Notes under the pieces: model-generated | Seen by the model: the letters and a program-made list of their open reading frames with translations, nothing else | What the model was told of the DNA's origin: nothing | Databases searched by the model: none | Program-made: the position numbers and the translations under genes | DNA from: JAOUEA01 sp963821935 | GTDB lineage: Bacteria; Actinomycetota; UBA4738; HRBIN12 | Direction of reading: 5' to 3' | NCBI GenBank assembly: GCA_963821935.1 | Contig: CAWGFM010000005.1 | Span: 1,426,001 to 1,490,000 of the forward strand | DNA: 64,000 bases | Part shown: positions 1-8,304 of the stretch, piece after piece | Layout: every line of letters begins with the position of its first letter | How positions within the stretch are numbered: position 1 is the stretch's first letter

Positions 1-1422
1 GTCTCGCCGCCGGACGCCGAGGTCTCGCAGGCGTTCTGGTCTCCGGATGGCGCACGGATCGGGTTCCTCGCCGATCGCAGTGACCAGGCTTGGTACCTCG
101 AGGCACCGACGCTCTGGTCGATGCCCTCCTCGGGCAAAGGATCGCCTCGTCCACTGGCGGACTTCGACGGCTACGCGATCGTGGCGAACTGGGTCGGCCA
201 GCGCGAGATCGTGTTCACAGGTCTGTCGGAGCGCTCGGTGCCGTGGCGCAACGTCGAGCTGTTCGTGGCCGAGGGGGCCGGTCGCGCGGTTCGCCGCCTG
301 GCGTTCGACGAAACCATCTCGTTGTCGGGCATGATCTGGTCCGAGCTGGCCCCTTCGCTGGACGACGTGCCACCGATACCGCTCGGCGGCGGACGCTGGG
401 TGTTGATGGGCCACGAGCTCGGAACCGCGAGCGCCTACCTGGTCGATGGGGGCGGAGGACTCACGGCGCTCACCGACCGACGGCTGGAGGTTGCAGGCGT
501 CGTGGAGGGTGGTGGGCGGCTCGTCGCCGTGGCATGTGAGGAGGGCGATGCCGCGGAGCTCTACGAGCTCGACCCCGACGCTCCGGGCGAGGCCCGCAGG
601 ATCACGCGGGACGGGGCGCGCTGGTTCGCTCCGTTCCACCACGCGGTCACGGAGGAGGTCAGCGTTCCCAGGCGGCGCGTTCGCGATGTACAGGCGTGGC
701 TCACCCGAGCGACCGGGCGTCGAGGGGCTGACCGGAGACCGATGATCCTGCACGTGCACGGCGGACCGTACGGCGCCACCGGCCCGACCCCGCTGTTCGA
801 AGACCTCATCTTGGCCGAAACCGGGTTCCACGTGCTGGCGCCCAACCCGGCCGGGTCCACCGGGTTCGGTGAGTACTATGCGCGCTCATTGTTCGGACGG
901 TGGGGCGTGCCCGATACCGCCGACCTGATGGCCTCGATCGATTGGGCCGTCGCGGAAGGGATCGCCGACCCCGATCGCATCGGTGTGCTGGGTCTTTCGT
1001 ACGGCGGCTATATGGTGCATCACCTGCTGGCCACGCACCCCGGACGGTTCAAGGCCGCGGTGAGCGAGAACCCGTTCACGAGTGCGTTCGCCGACCTTGG
1101 CGCCGGTGATTCCGGCCACCTGATGGCCGAGGAGACCGGCGTCGGTCCGTGGCCCGATGACATGGACGGCTGGCTCGCGATCTCACCGGCGATGAAGATC
1201 CACCGCAACCGGGCGCCGTTGCTGCTGTTGCAATCCGACAGCGATGTCCGGTGTCCGCCGGTGCACAGCGAGATCGCGTTCGCGATCCTGCGACCGCGTG
1301 GCGTGACGGTCGAGATGGTTCGCTACCCGGAGGAGTCGCACGTCATGCTCGTGAACGGGCGGCCCGACCGCCGCGTCGATCGCCTCGAGCGCATCGTGGG
1401 CTGGTTCTCCGAGTACCTGTAG
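1..1422 (+). CDS. S9 (prolyl oligopeptidase family) serine peptidase, 5' end missing
   Basis: The reading frame is open from base 1, so the N-terminus lies upstream of the window. The first residues (FWSPDGARIGFLADR) look like a WD40/TolB-type propeller blade, as expected before the catalytic domain of S9 peptidases. The C-terminal alpha/beta hydrolase domain begins near base 730 with HVHGGPYG. It has the nucleophile motif GLSYGGY (Ser codon 997-999), an acid in SDSDVR (Asp near 1243) and the catalytic His in EESHVM (1339-1341). These are the marks of an acylaminoacyl-peptidase or dipeptidyl-peptidase-like enzyme that trims short peptides. No signal peptide can be judged because the start is absent. 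Family call is secure; the substrate is not known. Confidence 0.9.
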   Translation, partial: VSPPDAEVSQAFWSPDGARIGFLADRSDQAWYLEAPTLWSMPSSGKGSPRPLADFDGYAIVANWVGQREIVFTGLSERSVPWRNVELFVAEGAGRAVRRLAFDETISLSGMIWSELAPSLDDVPPIPLGGGRWVLMGHELGTASAYLVDGGGGLTALTDRRLEVAGVVEGGGRLVAVACEEGDAAELYELDPDAPGEARRITRDGARWFAPFHHAVTEEVSVPRRRVRDVQAWLTRATGRRGADRRPMILHVHGGPYGATGPTPLFEDLILAETGFHVLAPNPAGSTGFGEYYARSLFGRWGVPDTADLMASIDWAVAEGIADPDRIGVLGLSYGGYMVHHLLATHPGRFKAAVSENPFTSAFADLGAGDSGHLMAEETGVGPWPDDMDGWLAISPAMKIHRNRAPLLLLQSDSDVRCPPVHSEIAFAILRPRGVTVEMVRYPEESHVMLVNGRPDRRVDRLERIVGWFSEYL

Positions 1423-1443
1423 CCCGACCAGCGCAGCCTGAGG

Positions 1444-1704
1444 TCAGCTCTCCTGCGCGGTGCGCTGGGTGCGCAGCTTGTAGTACGCGCGCTCCACCAT
1501 GAACCGGGAATCGGGCGACGACGGGTCGGCGATCGCGCTCTTGAGCCATGCCTTCAACTCGTCGACCTCGACGGCTTCGGCGTTCAAACGGCTGGGGCGC
1601 GTGAACCGCTTCCCCTTCACCATCGGAGCGAGCAGCTCCGATGCCTCATCGAGTCTGCCTTCTTCGACCAACTGAAGCGCCGTTTCGAGCTTGGCGGCGT
1701 CGAT
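1444..1704 (-). CDS. Small protein of unknown function, probable ATC start
   Basis: I do not recognise this family. The frame encodes about 86 residues, largely helical, starting around IDAAKLETALQLVEEGRL and ending RTQRTAQES. It contains the segments GRLDEASELLAPMVKGKRF and RFMVERAYYKLR. No ATG, GTG or TTG lies near the apparent start, yet a perfect purine run (AAAGGGGGG, 1712-1720) sits seven bases before an ATC codon at 1704-1702. I therefore place the start there. The first 59 bases overlap the 3' end of the upstream DEAD-box helicase gene in another frame, so the two are probably cotranscribed and translationally coupled. An alternative is a base error that hides a normal start. Confidence 0.55.
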   Translation of the reverse strand: MDAAKLETALQLVEEGRLDEASELLAPMVKGKRFTRPSRLNAEAVEVDELKAWLKSAIADPSSPDSRFMVERAYYKLRTQRTAQES

Positions 1705-2911
1705 GTGTGTTCCCCCCTTTCGGCGAGCCGTGCGAACCGGGCTTCCGAGCGGACGAACCCGGAGCGGGGGAACGCGAGAGTCCGGCTCGCTCGAACTCCG
1801 CGTGCAGATGCAGCCGCTTCGCGATGCGGCCCACGTCCAGTCGTTGGTCCGGCGTGACGAAGGTAACGCCTTCGCCGCCGCGTCCGGCGCGGGCGGTTCG
1901 CCCGACGCGGTGGACGTAGGCTTTGTCATCAGCGGGCGCATCGAAGTTGATCACGTGGGTGATGTCGACCAGGTCGATGCCGCGCGCCGCGACGTCGGTC
2001 GCGACGAGGACGTCGTTCGCGCCGCTCGCGAAACGGCCCAGGGAGCGTTCGCGCTGGGGCTGGGACATGCCTCCGTGCAGCTCACCGGCGCTGAAGCCTT
2101 CCTTGCGCAGGTTGCGGGCCACCCGGTCCGCGCCGCGCTGGGTACGCACGAAGATCAGCGCGAGCCCGCGGTCGGCTGCGAGCTCGCGGACGAGCGCACG
2201 GGTCTTGTCGGGATGCTCCACCCCGATGAAGCGATGGGACGCGTGGGTGATGTCGGGGCCGGCCTCCCCGCTCTCGTGCAGCACCGGGTCGCGCGTGAAG
2301 CGCGTGGCCAGTCGGCCGACCTCACCGTCGAGCGTGGCCGAGAAGAGCATCGTCTGGCGATCGGGACGCAGCATCTGGAGGATGCGGGTGACGTCGGGCA
2401 GGAAGCCCATGTCGAGCATACGGTCGGCCTCGTCCAGCACGCAGGCGCGGACGCGGTCCAGGCGCAAGAGCTTCCGCGCCACCAGGTCGAGCAGGCGGCC
2501 GGGGGTCGCGATCACGATGTCGGCATGCCGGGCCCGCTTCGCCTGCGGACCGATGCCCACGCCCCCGTAGACGGAGGCGATCTGCAGCCGCCGGACATCG
2601 GCGATGGCGCGGAACTCTTCGGTCACCTGGCTCGCCAACTCGCGCGTCGGCGCCAGGATCAGACCGGTCGGACTCTTGCCGCTTGGGTGGAGCCGCTCGA
2701 CCATCGGGACCGCGAACGCGAGCGTCTTGCCCGAGCCCGTGCGAGATCGAGCCAGCACGTCGCGGCCGGCTAATGCGTCGGGGAGGACGAGGGATTGGAT
2801 CGCGAACGGTCGCTCGATGCCGCGCATCTGCAGGGCGCGAGCGACCTCGTCGGTGACGCCGAGTGATCGGAACGTCGGTTCGTCGTGTTCGTCGGAACGG
2901 CTTGTTGCCAT
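1646..2911 (-). CDS. DEAD-box ATP-dependent RNA helicase
   Basis: A 421-residue RNA helicase of the RhlE/CsdA type that would unwind structured RNA in the cytoplasm. Motifs in order: Q motif (FRSLG to PFAIQ, residues 14-39), Walker A as SRTGSGKT (56-63), PTRELA, TPGR, VLDEAD, SAT within LFSATLDGEV, ARGID and HRVGRTARAG. The C-terminal tail is basic and Arg-rich, as is common for RNA affinity in this family. The start is taken at ATG 2911; a GTG nine bases upstream, nearer the GGAAGG stretch, is possible. About 245 bases of leader-like sequence lie between it and the next gene, which may hold a long 5' UTR as in many cold-induced helicase genes. The end overlaps the small gene at 1444-1704. 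Confidence 0.93.
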   Translation of the reverse strand: MATSRSDEHDEPTFRSLGVTDEVARALQMRGIERPFAIQSLVLPDALAGRDVLARSRTGSGKTLAFAVPMVERLHPSGKSPTGLILAPTRELASQVTEEFRAIADVRRLQIASVYGGVGIGPQAKRARHADIVIATPGRLLDLVARKLLRLDRVRACVLDEADRMLDMGFLPDVTRILQMLRPDRQTMLFSATLDGEVGRLATRFTRDPVLHESGEAGPDITHASHRFIGVEHPDKTRALVRELAADRGLALIFVRTQRGADRVARNLRKEGFSAGELHGGMSQPQRERSLGRFASGANDVLVATDVAARGIDLVDITHVINFDAPADDKAYVHRVGRTARAGRGGEGVTFVTPDQRLDVGRIAKRLHLHAEFERAGLSRSPAPGSSARKPGSHGSPKGGNTHRRRQARNGASVGRRRQTR

Positions 2912-3111
2912 GGTTCGCACAGGTGGTGGTTCCTTCCTGAGGTTCGTCGTCGCTGGGTGCGCGTCGAGGGCCGGCGCCTCTGCGCAGGACGCCCAACAGG
3001 ACGGTGTGTGCGAAGGATGGCGAGACTTCGTCGCGCGTGTCTCGATCGAGACCGGCGCGTTCCATCTTAGCGTACGCGAAATCGCGGATCGCACGACCGA
3101 AGGCATCACGG

Positions 3112-3126
3112 GCCGTTCGAGACGGC
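3112..3126 (-). terminator. Weak hairpin after the cyclase fusion gene
   Basis: GCCGT, a five-base loop (TCGAG) and ACGGC form a 5-bp stem 31 bases beyond the stop of the minus-strand cyclase gene. There is no T run, so termination is only suggested. The rest of 2912-3156 holds no gene that I can support; it is probably the leader of the helicase gene. Confidence 0.3.
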
Positions 3127-3156
3127 AACAGGTGCCATCCCCCCCACGATCTCCTC

Positions 3157-4488
3157 CTACGATGTCGAGACCGCGAAGATCCGCCACTCGCCGGGGACAC
3201 CCTTCAGCGCGTGCATCCCGCGATCCTCGAACTCGATCTCCGAGCCCGTGACAAGGTCCCGCACGGTCGAAGACACGAGTACCTCGTTCGGTCCGGCGAG
3301 CGTCGAGACGCGGGCGCCGATGTGCACCGCGATCCCCTGCACGTCCCCGTCCGAGAGTTCGATCTCGCCGGTATGCACGCCGGCGCGGATCTCGAGGCCG
3401 ATCCCACGGACCGCTTCCGCCACGGCCCGTGCACACTCGATCGCGCGCCGCGGCGAGTCGAAGGTGGCGAGGAACCCGTCGCCGGCCGTGTGCACTTCGT
3501 TGCCCCCGAATCGGTCGAGCGAGGAGCGCAGCTCTCGGTGATGTTGCTCCAGGAGCTCACGCCATCCCCGGTCGCCGAGCTCGGCGGCGCGGTCGGTCGA
3601 GCCGACGATGTCGGTGAACACGACGGTGGCGAGCACCCGGTCGTGCCGAGGAGGAGGCCGCGTCCCCGTGACGAATCCTTGGACCTCGTCGGCGATCTCG
3701 TCGACGTCGCCCGAGAAGATGGCCGTGCCCGAGCCCGGCAGCTCCACGAGTTGAGCTTGTGGGAGGTCGACGGCGAGCGCTCGAGCGTTGGCGATCGGAA
3801 GGATGGGGTGGGCGGTCTTGTGCATGATCAGGACCGGGACCCCCACCGACGGGAGCTGCGCCGTGATGTCCCACGTCATCATCATCATCATGAATGCGGC
3901 CATCGTGATGCCACTCGAGGCTGCCCGGTTGTGGCGACGGAACCACGAACTGAAGCCTGGGTCGTCCTTGCGGCCCGGAGCCACGATCGAGATGTGCGTC
4001 TCCATGTCGATCTCCTGGTTCGCGGCCGCCATCCGTGCCAGCACGTCGGGTTCGACGCCGTAGTCGTCCACACCCGTCCGCGTGAACCGAGGGGTCGACT
4101 CGAACGCGACGACGGCGCTGACCCGGGCGGGGTGCGCCGCCGCGCACGCCAGGGCCAAGGTGCCTGCATCGATCGTGCCCATCAGGATCGCCCGCTCGGA
4201 ACCGGCCGCATCCATCACGGTGAGGAAGTCTTCGACCTGGGATCCGAACGTCGGCATCTGATCCAAGCCATCGGACATGCCCATGCCACGACGATCGAAG
4301 CGGATCAGTCGCGAGAACGTGCCGAGCCGGTCGAACAACCGTCGGAGCTTCGGGTCCTCCCACGCGATCTCCAGGTGGGCCACGGCGCCCAGCATCAGCA
4401 CGAGATCGGTCTCGCCTGCGCCCGTCACCTGATACGCGAGGTGCACCCCGTCTGGGGCCAGCGCATACTGGGTAGCGGCCGTGGCCAT
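3157..4488 (-). CDS. Catalytically dead alpha/beta-hydrolase domain fused to class III adenylate/guanylate cyclase
   Basis: A 443-residue two-domain protein. Residues 1-275 have an alpha/beta-hydrolase fold, but the expected nucleophile elbow (G-x-S-x-G) reads GTIDAG (104-109), so the Ser position (106) is Ile. The usual acid site reads HKTAHP (223-228) and the His site reads GSGTAIF, with Thr at 255. All three triad positions thus appear lost. Residues 285-410 form a class III cyclase with both metal aspartates (FTDIVGS, D293; TAGDGF, D337). I infer that the hydrolase fold binds a ligand and controls cyclic nucleotide synthesis. The run MMMMM (200-204) comes from a repeated ATG triplet. Start at ATG 4488; a GTG 33 bases upstream is possible. 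A TAGTTT -10-like box on this strand lies at 4545-4550, over the start of the divergent cyclase gene. Confidence 0.88.
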   Translation of the reverse strand: MATAATQYALAPDGVHLAYQVTGAGETDLVLMLGAVAHLEIAWEDPKLRRLFDRLGTFSRLIRFDRRGMGMSDGLDQMPTFGSQVEDFLTVMDAAGSERAILMGTIDAGTLALACAAAHPARVSAVVAFESTPRFTRTGVDDYGVEPDVLARMAAANQEIDMETHISIVAPGRKDDPGFSSWFRRHNRAASSGITMAAFMMMMMTWDITAQLPSVGVPVLIMHKTAHPILPIANARALAVDLPQAQLVELPGSGTAIFSGDVDEIADEVQGFVTGTRPPPRHDRVLATVVFTDIVGSTDRAAELGDRGWRELLEQHHRELRSSLDRFGGNEVHTAGDGFLATFDSPRRAIECARAVAEAVRGIGLEIRAGVHTGEIELSDGDVQGIAVHIGARVSTLAGPNEVLVSSTVRDLVTGSEIEFEDRGMHALKGVPGEWRIFAVSTS

Positions 4489-4549
4489 GAGGCGAGTCTC
4501 GTGCCTCGGGATCGGTCGCACAAACCGACGTTCGAGCGAACGGCAAACT

Positions 4550-5364
4550 ATGCAGAGGTTCGCGACACCTGAAGACGAATGGCGCGCCTACCTGGACGGT
4601 TCGCATCCGTCGATCCGGTGGGGCCGCCGGACCTTCCGCCACATCCCGTCGGGCCCTCGATGTCGCGTGTGCTACGCGCCGTTCGGCGCCCCAGGTGGGG
4701 CCGTGTTCCGGCCCATGGGGTTCGTGCGCTGGGAGAAGAATCCCAACGTGTGTGTTCGATGCCTGAAGGACATGCGGATGCAGGACGTGCTGGGGGCGGA
4801 GGTCGAGATCTCATTCCTGTTTGCGGACGTCCGCCATTCGAGTGAGATCGCACGGCAGATGGACACGATGGAGTTCACGCGTCTGATGCAGCGGTTCTAC
4901 GCCACGGCGAATCAGGTGCTGATCGAGAACGACGCCCTCATCGACAAGTTCGTGGTGACGAGGTCGTCGGATTCTTCATGCCGTTCCTGGCGGGGGCCGA
5001 TCACGCGGCGGCGGCCGTTCGTGCTGCGCAGGAGCTGCTGCTCGCGACCGGCAACGGTGAGGGAGACCGGCCATGGCTGCCACTCGGCGCCGGCGTGAAT
5101 ACGGGAACCACCTTCGTCGGCATGGTGTCGAGCGGACAGAAGAGCGAGTTCACGGCATTGGGCGATCCGATCAACGTCGCCGCGCACCTGGTGGGTCATG
5201 CCGCTGCGGGCGAGATCCTCGTCACCGACGCGGCGGCGAGTGCCGCCGGTCTCCGCGTCGAGACCCTCGAGCGGCGACACCTGCCGCTCAAGGGTGCTCA
5301 GGCCGATGTCGTCGTCGTGCCCGTGGCGTCGGGAGCGCTGTCAGATGGTTCCGCTAGCCGCTGA
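4550..5364 (+). CDS. Class III cyclase with N-terminal zinc-type Cys motifs (frameshift near 4953)
   Basis: About 271 residues once one missing base is restored. The N-terminus has CRVC (C38, C41) and CVRC (C68, C71), a four-Cys pattern likely to bind zinc. The cyclase domain follows, with FLFADVRHS (metal D93) and, after the break, GDEVVGFFMPFLAG, NTGTTFVGMVSS and LGDPINVAAHL. The break is at 4952-4957, where GTGGTGACGAG should read GTGGGTGACGAG to give FVGDEVV; one G of a G run is missing. Both sides are well conserved, so I treat it as a sequence error. The gene is divergent from the hydrolase-cyclase fusion and runs tail to tail, with a 67-bp overlap, into the gene for a cyclic-nucleotide-binding membrane protein. 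Confidence 0.82.
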
Positions 5365-8243
5365 GAGAGCACTCGGATCACACCGATCGCCGTCTCGGGG
5401 CGTTCGCGAAGGATCGATTCGAACTGCGGCCGGGCGATCGACAGCACGCGCACGTCTCCTCGTGTCATCAGGGTCGCGATGCGCGGCTCGTTCGTGATCA
5501 CGGCCATCTCACCCACCACGTCACCCGAGCGCCGGACGGCCACGACGCGTTCATGGCCGGACGGCTCCCGAACCACGACGGAGACCTCGCCGCTCACGAT
5601 GATGTGCATCGCGTCGCCGGCCTCGCCCTGCTCGACGATCGTCTCGCCGTCGCGGTATGCATGCTCGTCCGCGATCGCGGCGATCGGTTGCAGGTCCGGA
5701 GGTGGCAGCGCCGAGAACAGTGGGACATCGCGCAAGAAGAGCACCCGCTCCATCGGGGAGAGCGTGGCGAGGGTTCGCGTCATCGTGGCTCCTTCGGGTC
5801 GGGGGGGTCCGTCTGGCTCGAGAGGCAAAGCGAGCTCGGTGCAAGCGCGGATCCAATCGTCGGGATCGTTCCGGAGACGCTCGATCAGCATCCCGGGATC
5901 GATCGTCGGGGGCGAGCCGTCCCACATCGACAGCAACGGTCGCACCAGCTCGCGCGCGCCGACGCTCTCGATGACTTCGAGCGCGTTCGCCCGCTGCGCG
6001 ACATCGGTGACCGACAGGTTCTCCAGGGCCACCGACATCGCGCTCCCGCCACCCAGCACCGACGCGGCGCGGAGGCCGAGGATCGCCTGGTGCTCCGACC
6101 GGGAGAGGAGCGAATCCCGCAACAGGGCGAGCCGTGGGTCTGCCCCGACGTCGATCGCGGTGCCGAGTCGATGGCTCTCGACCGCCTGCCGCACCATCGT
6201 GACGGCGAGCTCGTGGACCTCGTCGGCATGACCGTCGAGCGGAAGGTGCTCCAGCGCGATGAGCGCACCGTCTCGCCGGTTGGGTGCGGTGAGCGACCCT
6301 GCGACCGCACCGACCGCGGGCGGGCCGATGGTCCCGAGAGCGTGCGCAACGGCGGCTCGGACCAGCGGCTGTTCGTCGGCGAGCGCTTCCACCAGCGGAT
6401 CCAGGGCCCGGTCAGGATCCAAGCTCGCGAGCGCCCAGGCGGCTTCGGCGCGAACCGCGGCAACCGGGTCGGACATGCCCTCGAGGGCAACGTCGACCAA
6501 GCCGGGAGCATGGAGCCCACGCATCGAGCGGAGGGCGGACGATCGGACCTCGTCCGCGTCGCTCCGTGCGAGCTCACGAAGCGTGGTGATCGCCGATGGA
6601 TCGAGACCACGAGTCACGAGTGCTGCGGCTGCGCGCGTCCGCACGATGAGGTCGGCATCGTGCACGAGAGACCGGAGGATGGCAGCGGCGCTTTCATCCG
6701 TGGTCCCCAGTGCGGTCACCGCTTCGACGGTCGCGCGGCGCACCGAGGTGTCGGGGTCGTCGGCACATCCGAGGATCGCGGGGAGCGCCTGCATGCTTCC
6801 GCTCCTGGCGAGCGAGGCGATCGCGTTGGCGCGCACACCGGCGTCGTCGTCGCGCAGGCACGAGATGAGCAGCTCCTCGGCGTCCTGCGGACCCAGGTCG
6901 CCGAGCAGATGGGCGGCGACGCGTCGCACGCGGGCATCGGGGTCGGCCAGCGCATCGCGCGCGGCGACCAGCGTCGTGTGATCCGCTCGCGTGAAACCGA
7001 GCGACGCCCCGCCCACGGGCGCGGCGTCGAAGACGTGCGGCCGTCCTTCACGGAGCGCCTTCACCAGCTCGCGTGGATACGCGCGACGCACGCCGATCAT
7101 CGCCACGGTCGCGATCACCGCGCTGGCCAGTCCCACGCCGAAGAGCATCGTGGGGCTGAGCGATGTGCCAACGAGCGCGATCACGCCGGCCAGCACGGTG
7201 CCGACCTGCGTGGGCCCCCCGTACAGGAACGCGCGGGTCTGATCGCGCCGGTCGGTGGGCACGGTGTTGATCACGGCTTCCCAGGAGCTGAGTGCACCAC
7301 CGGACAGCCACGCCACCTGGATGAAGCGGAACAGTGCCAAGGTCGCGAAGCTCGCATCGATCGTGAGCACGCCGAAGGCGACGACATACAGGAGCGGCAG
7401 CACCAGCAGCACGGTGGGCACCCCGAAGCGAGACAGCAGACGGTTCGTCACGAGCAGTGACAGCAGGAACGCGACGCCGGTCGACACGCCGAAGAACAGC
7501 CCGAAGAATCCGGCCAGCTGGTCCGGGTCCGGGTAGCGGTCGGTGGCGGCTCGCGAGAACGGCAGGTAGAGCGAGAAGAACAGCAACGAAAATAGGATCG
7601 ATCCCAGCGACATCCACCGCATCAGCGCGGAACCGCGTGCGTACCGGAAGCCACGCGCCAACTGTTCGATCGGACCCGCGTCCCGTCGGTGCCGTCCCGG
7701 TCCGGGCTGCGCGACGCCTCCGATCGCCAGCAACCGCGCTCCCAGGATCGCGACCGCCACGAGCGTGACGACCCACACCAGCAGCAGGTTGGGGGAGCCG
7801 ATCCAGGAAGCGAGGGGTGTGGTCACCAGGCCGCCGAGCACGTAACCGAGCACGCCGCCCGCGCCGATCAGCGGGAAGAAGCGCTTGGCTTGACGGGTGT
7901 CGGTGACCAGGCCGGCCAGCCCCCACACCGCCAGGCTCACCAGGAACTGCGCGGCTCCCTGCAGCAGCCACAGCGCCTGGGTGATCCACGCGATGTCGGC
8001 GGCCAGTGCCATCCGCCCCAAGACAGCGACCAGCGCCAGCACGATCGGGATCGACAGGCACGCGCGGCCTCGCCCCAACCGCCCGAGCAATGCACCGAAC
8101 GCGACCGTGACCACGAACATCGTGACGCCCAGCGCCAGGTACATCGCCGGCAGCTTCGAGACCCCGTACTGCGCGAAGAACAGCGCCTCGATGCCGCTCC
8201 CGCCGATCATCAGACCGGCCGAGGCGAAGAACGACGCTGCCAC
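5298..8243 (-). CDS. Nucleotide-transporter-like MFS protein with HEAT repeats and C-terminal cyclic-nucleotide-binding domain
   Basis: 981 residues in three parts. Residues 1-400 are a polytopic MFS/ADP-ATP-translocase-like membrane region with about 12 hydrophobic segments. Residues 420-745 carry about seven HEAT-type repeats (for example DPDARVRRVAAHLLGDLG). Residues 830-965 are a Crp-type cyclic-nucleotide-binding domain with the phosphate-binding cassette GEMAVITNEPRIATL, which keeps the Glu and Arg that contact cyclic nucleotide. Surrounded by five cyclase genes, it is the obvious local effector. Transport substrate unknown; a nucleotide or related anion is an inference from the fold. 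The start is GTG 8243, but the conserved N-terminus (LTRLFTLRPGEGR) continues upstream to about 8297 behind a GGGGAGG, without a usual start codon. Confidence 0.85.
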   Translation of the reverse strand: MAASFFASAGLMIGGSGIEALFFAQYGVSKLPAMYLALGVTMFVVTVAFGALLGRLGRGRACLSIPIVLALVAVLGRMALAADIAWITQALWLLQGAAQFLVSLAVWGLAGLVTDTRQAKRFFPLIGAGGVLGYVLGGLVTTPLASWIGSPNLLLVWVVTLVAVAILGARLLAIGGVAQPGPGRHRRDAGPIEQLARGFRYARGSALMRWMSLGSILFSLLFFSLYLPFSRAATDRYPDPDQLAGFFGLFFGVSTGVAFLLSLLVTNRLLSRFGVPTVLLVLPLLYVVAFGVLTIDASFATLALFRFIQVAWLSGGALSSWEAVINTVPTDRRDQTRAFLYGGPTQVGTVLAGVIALVGTSLSPTMLFGVGLASAVIATVAMIGVRRAYPRELVKALREGRPHVFDAAPVGGASLGFTRADHTTLVAARDALADPDARVRRVAAHLLGDLGPQDAEELLISCLRDDDAGVRANAIASLARSGSMQALPAILGCADDPDTSVRRATVEAVTALGTTDESAAAILRSLVHDADLIVRTRAAAALVTRGLDPSAITTLRELARSDADEVRSSALRSMRGLHAPGLVDVALEGMSDPVAAVRAEAAWALASLDPDRALDPLVEALADEQPLVRAAVAHALGTIGPPAVGAVAGSLTAPNRRDGALIALEHLPLDGHADEVHELAVTMVRQAVESHRLGTAIDVGADPRLALLRDSLLSRSEHQAILGLRAASVLGGGSAMSVALENLSVTDVAQRANALEVIESVGARELVRPLLSMWDGSPPTIDPGMLIERLRNDPDDWIRACTELALPLEPDGPPRPEGATMTRTLATLSPMERVLFLRDVPLFSALPPPDLQPIAAIADEHAYRDGETIVEQGEAGDAMHIIVSGEVSVVVREPSGHERVVAVRRSGDVVGEMAVITNEPRIATLMTRGDVRVLSIARPQFESILRERPETAIGVIRVLSQRLAEPSDSAPDATGTTTTSA

Positions 8244-8304
8244 CGCAAGGCCGACAGCCCGGCCCTCGCCCGGCCGCAGCGTGAAGAGCCTCGTCAGCCT
8301 CCCC

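Noticed and set aside
1691..2773. Long plus-strand open frame opposite the helicase gene (360 codons)
   Set aside because: It is the antisense shadow of a GC-rich gene with all helicase motifs on the other strand; its translation has no recognisable domain.
5553..7460. 635-codon plus-strand open frame opposite the transporter-HEAT gene
   Set aside because: Composition is rich in Arg, Gly and His with no fold, typical of antisense frames in high-GC DNA.
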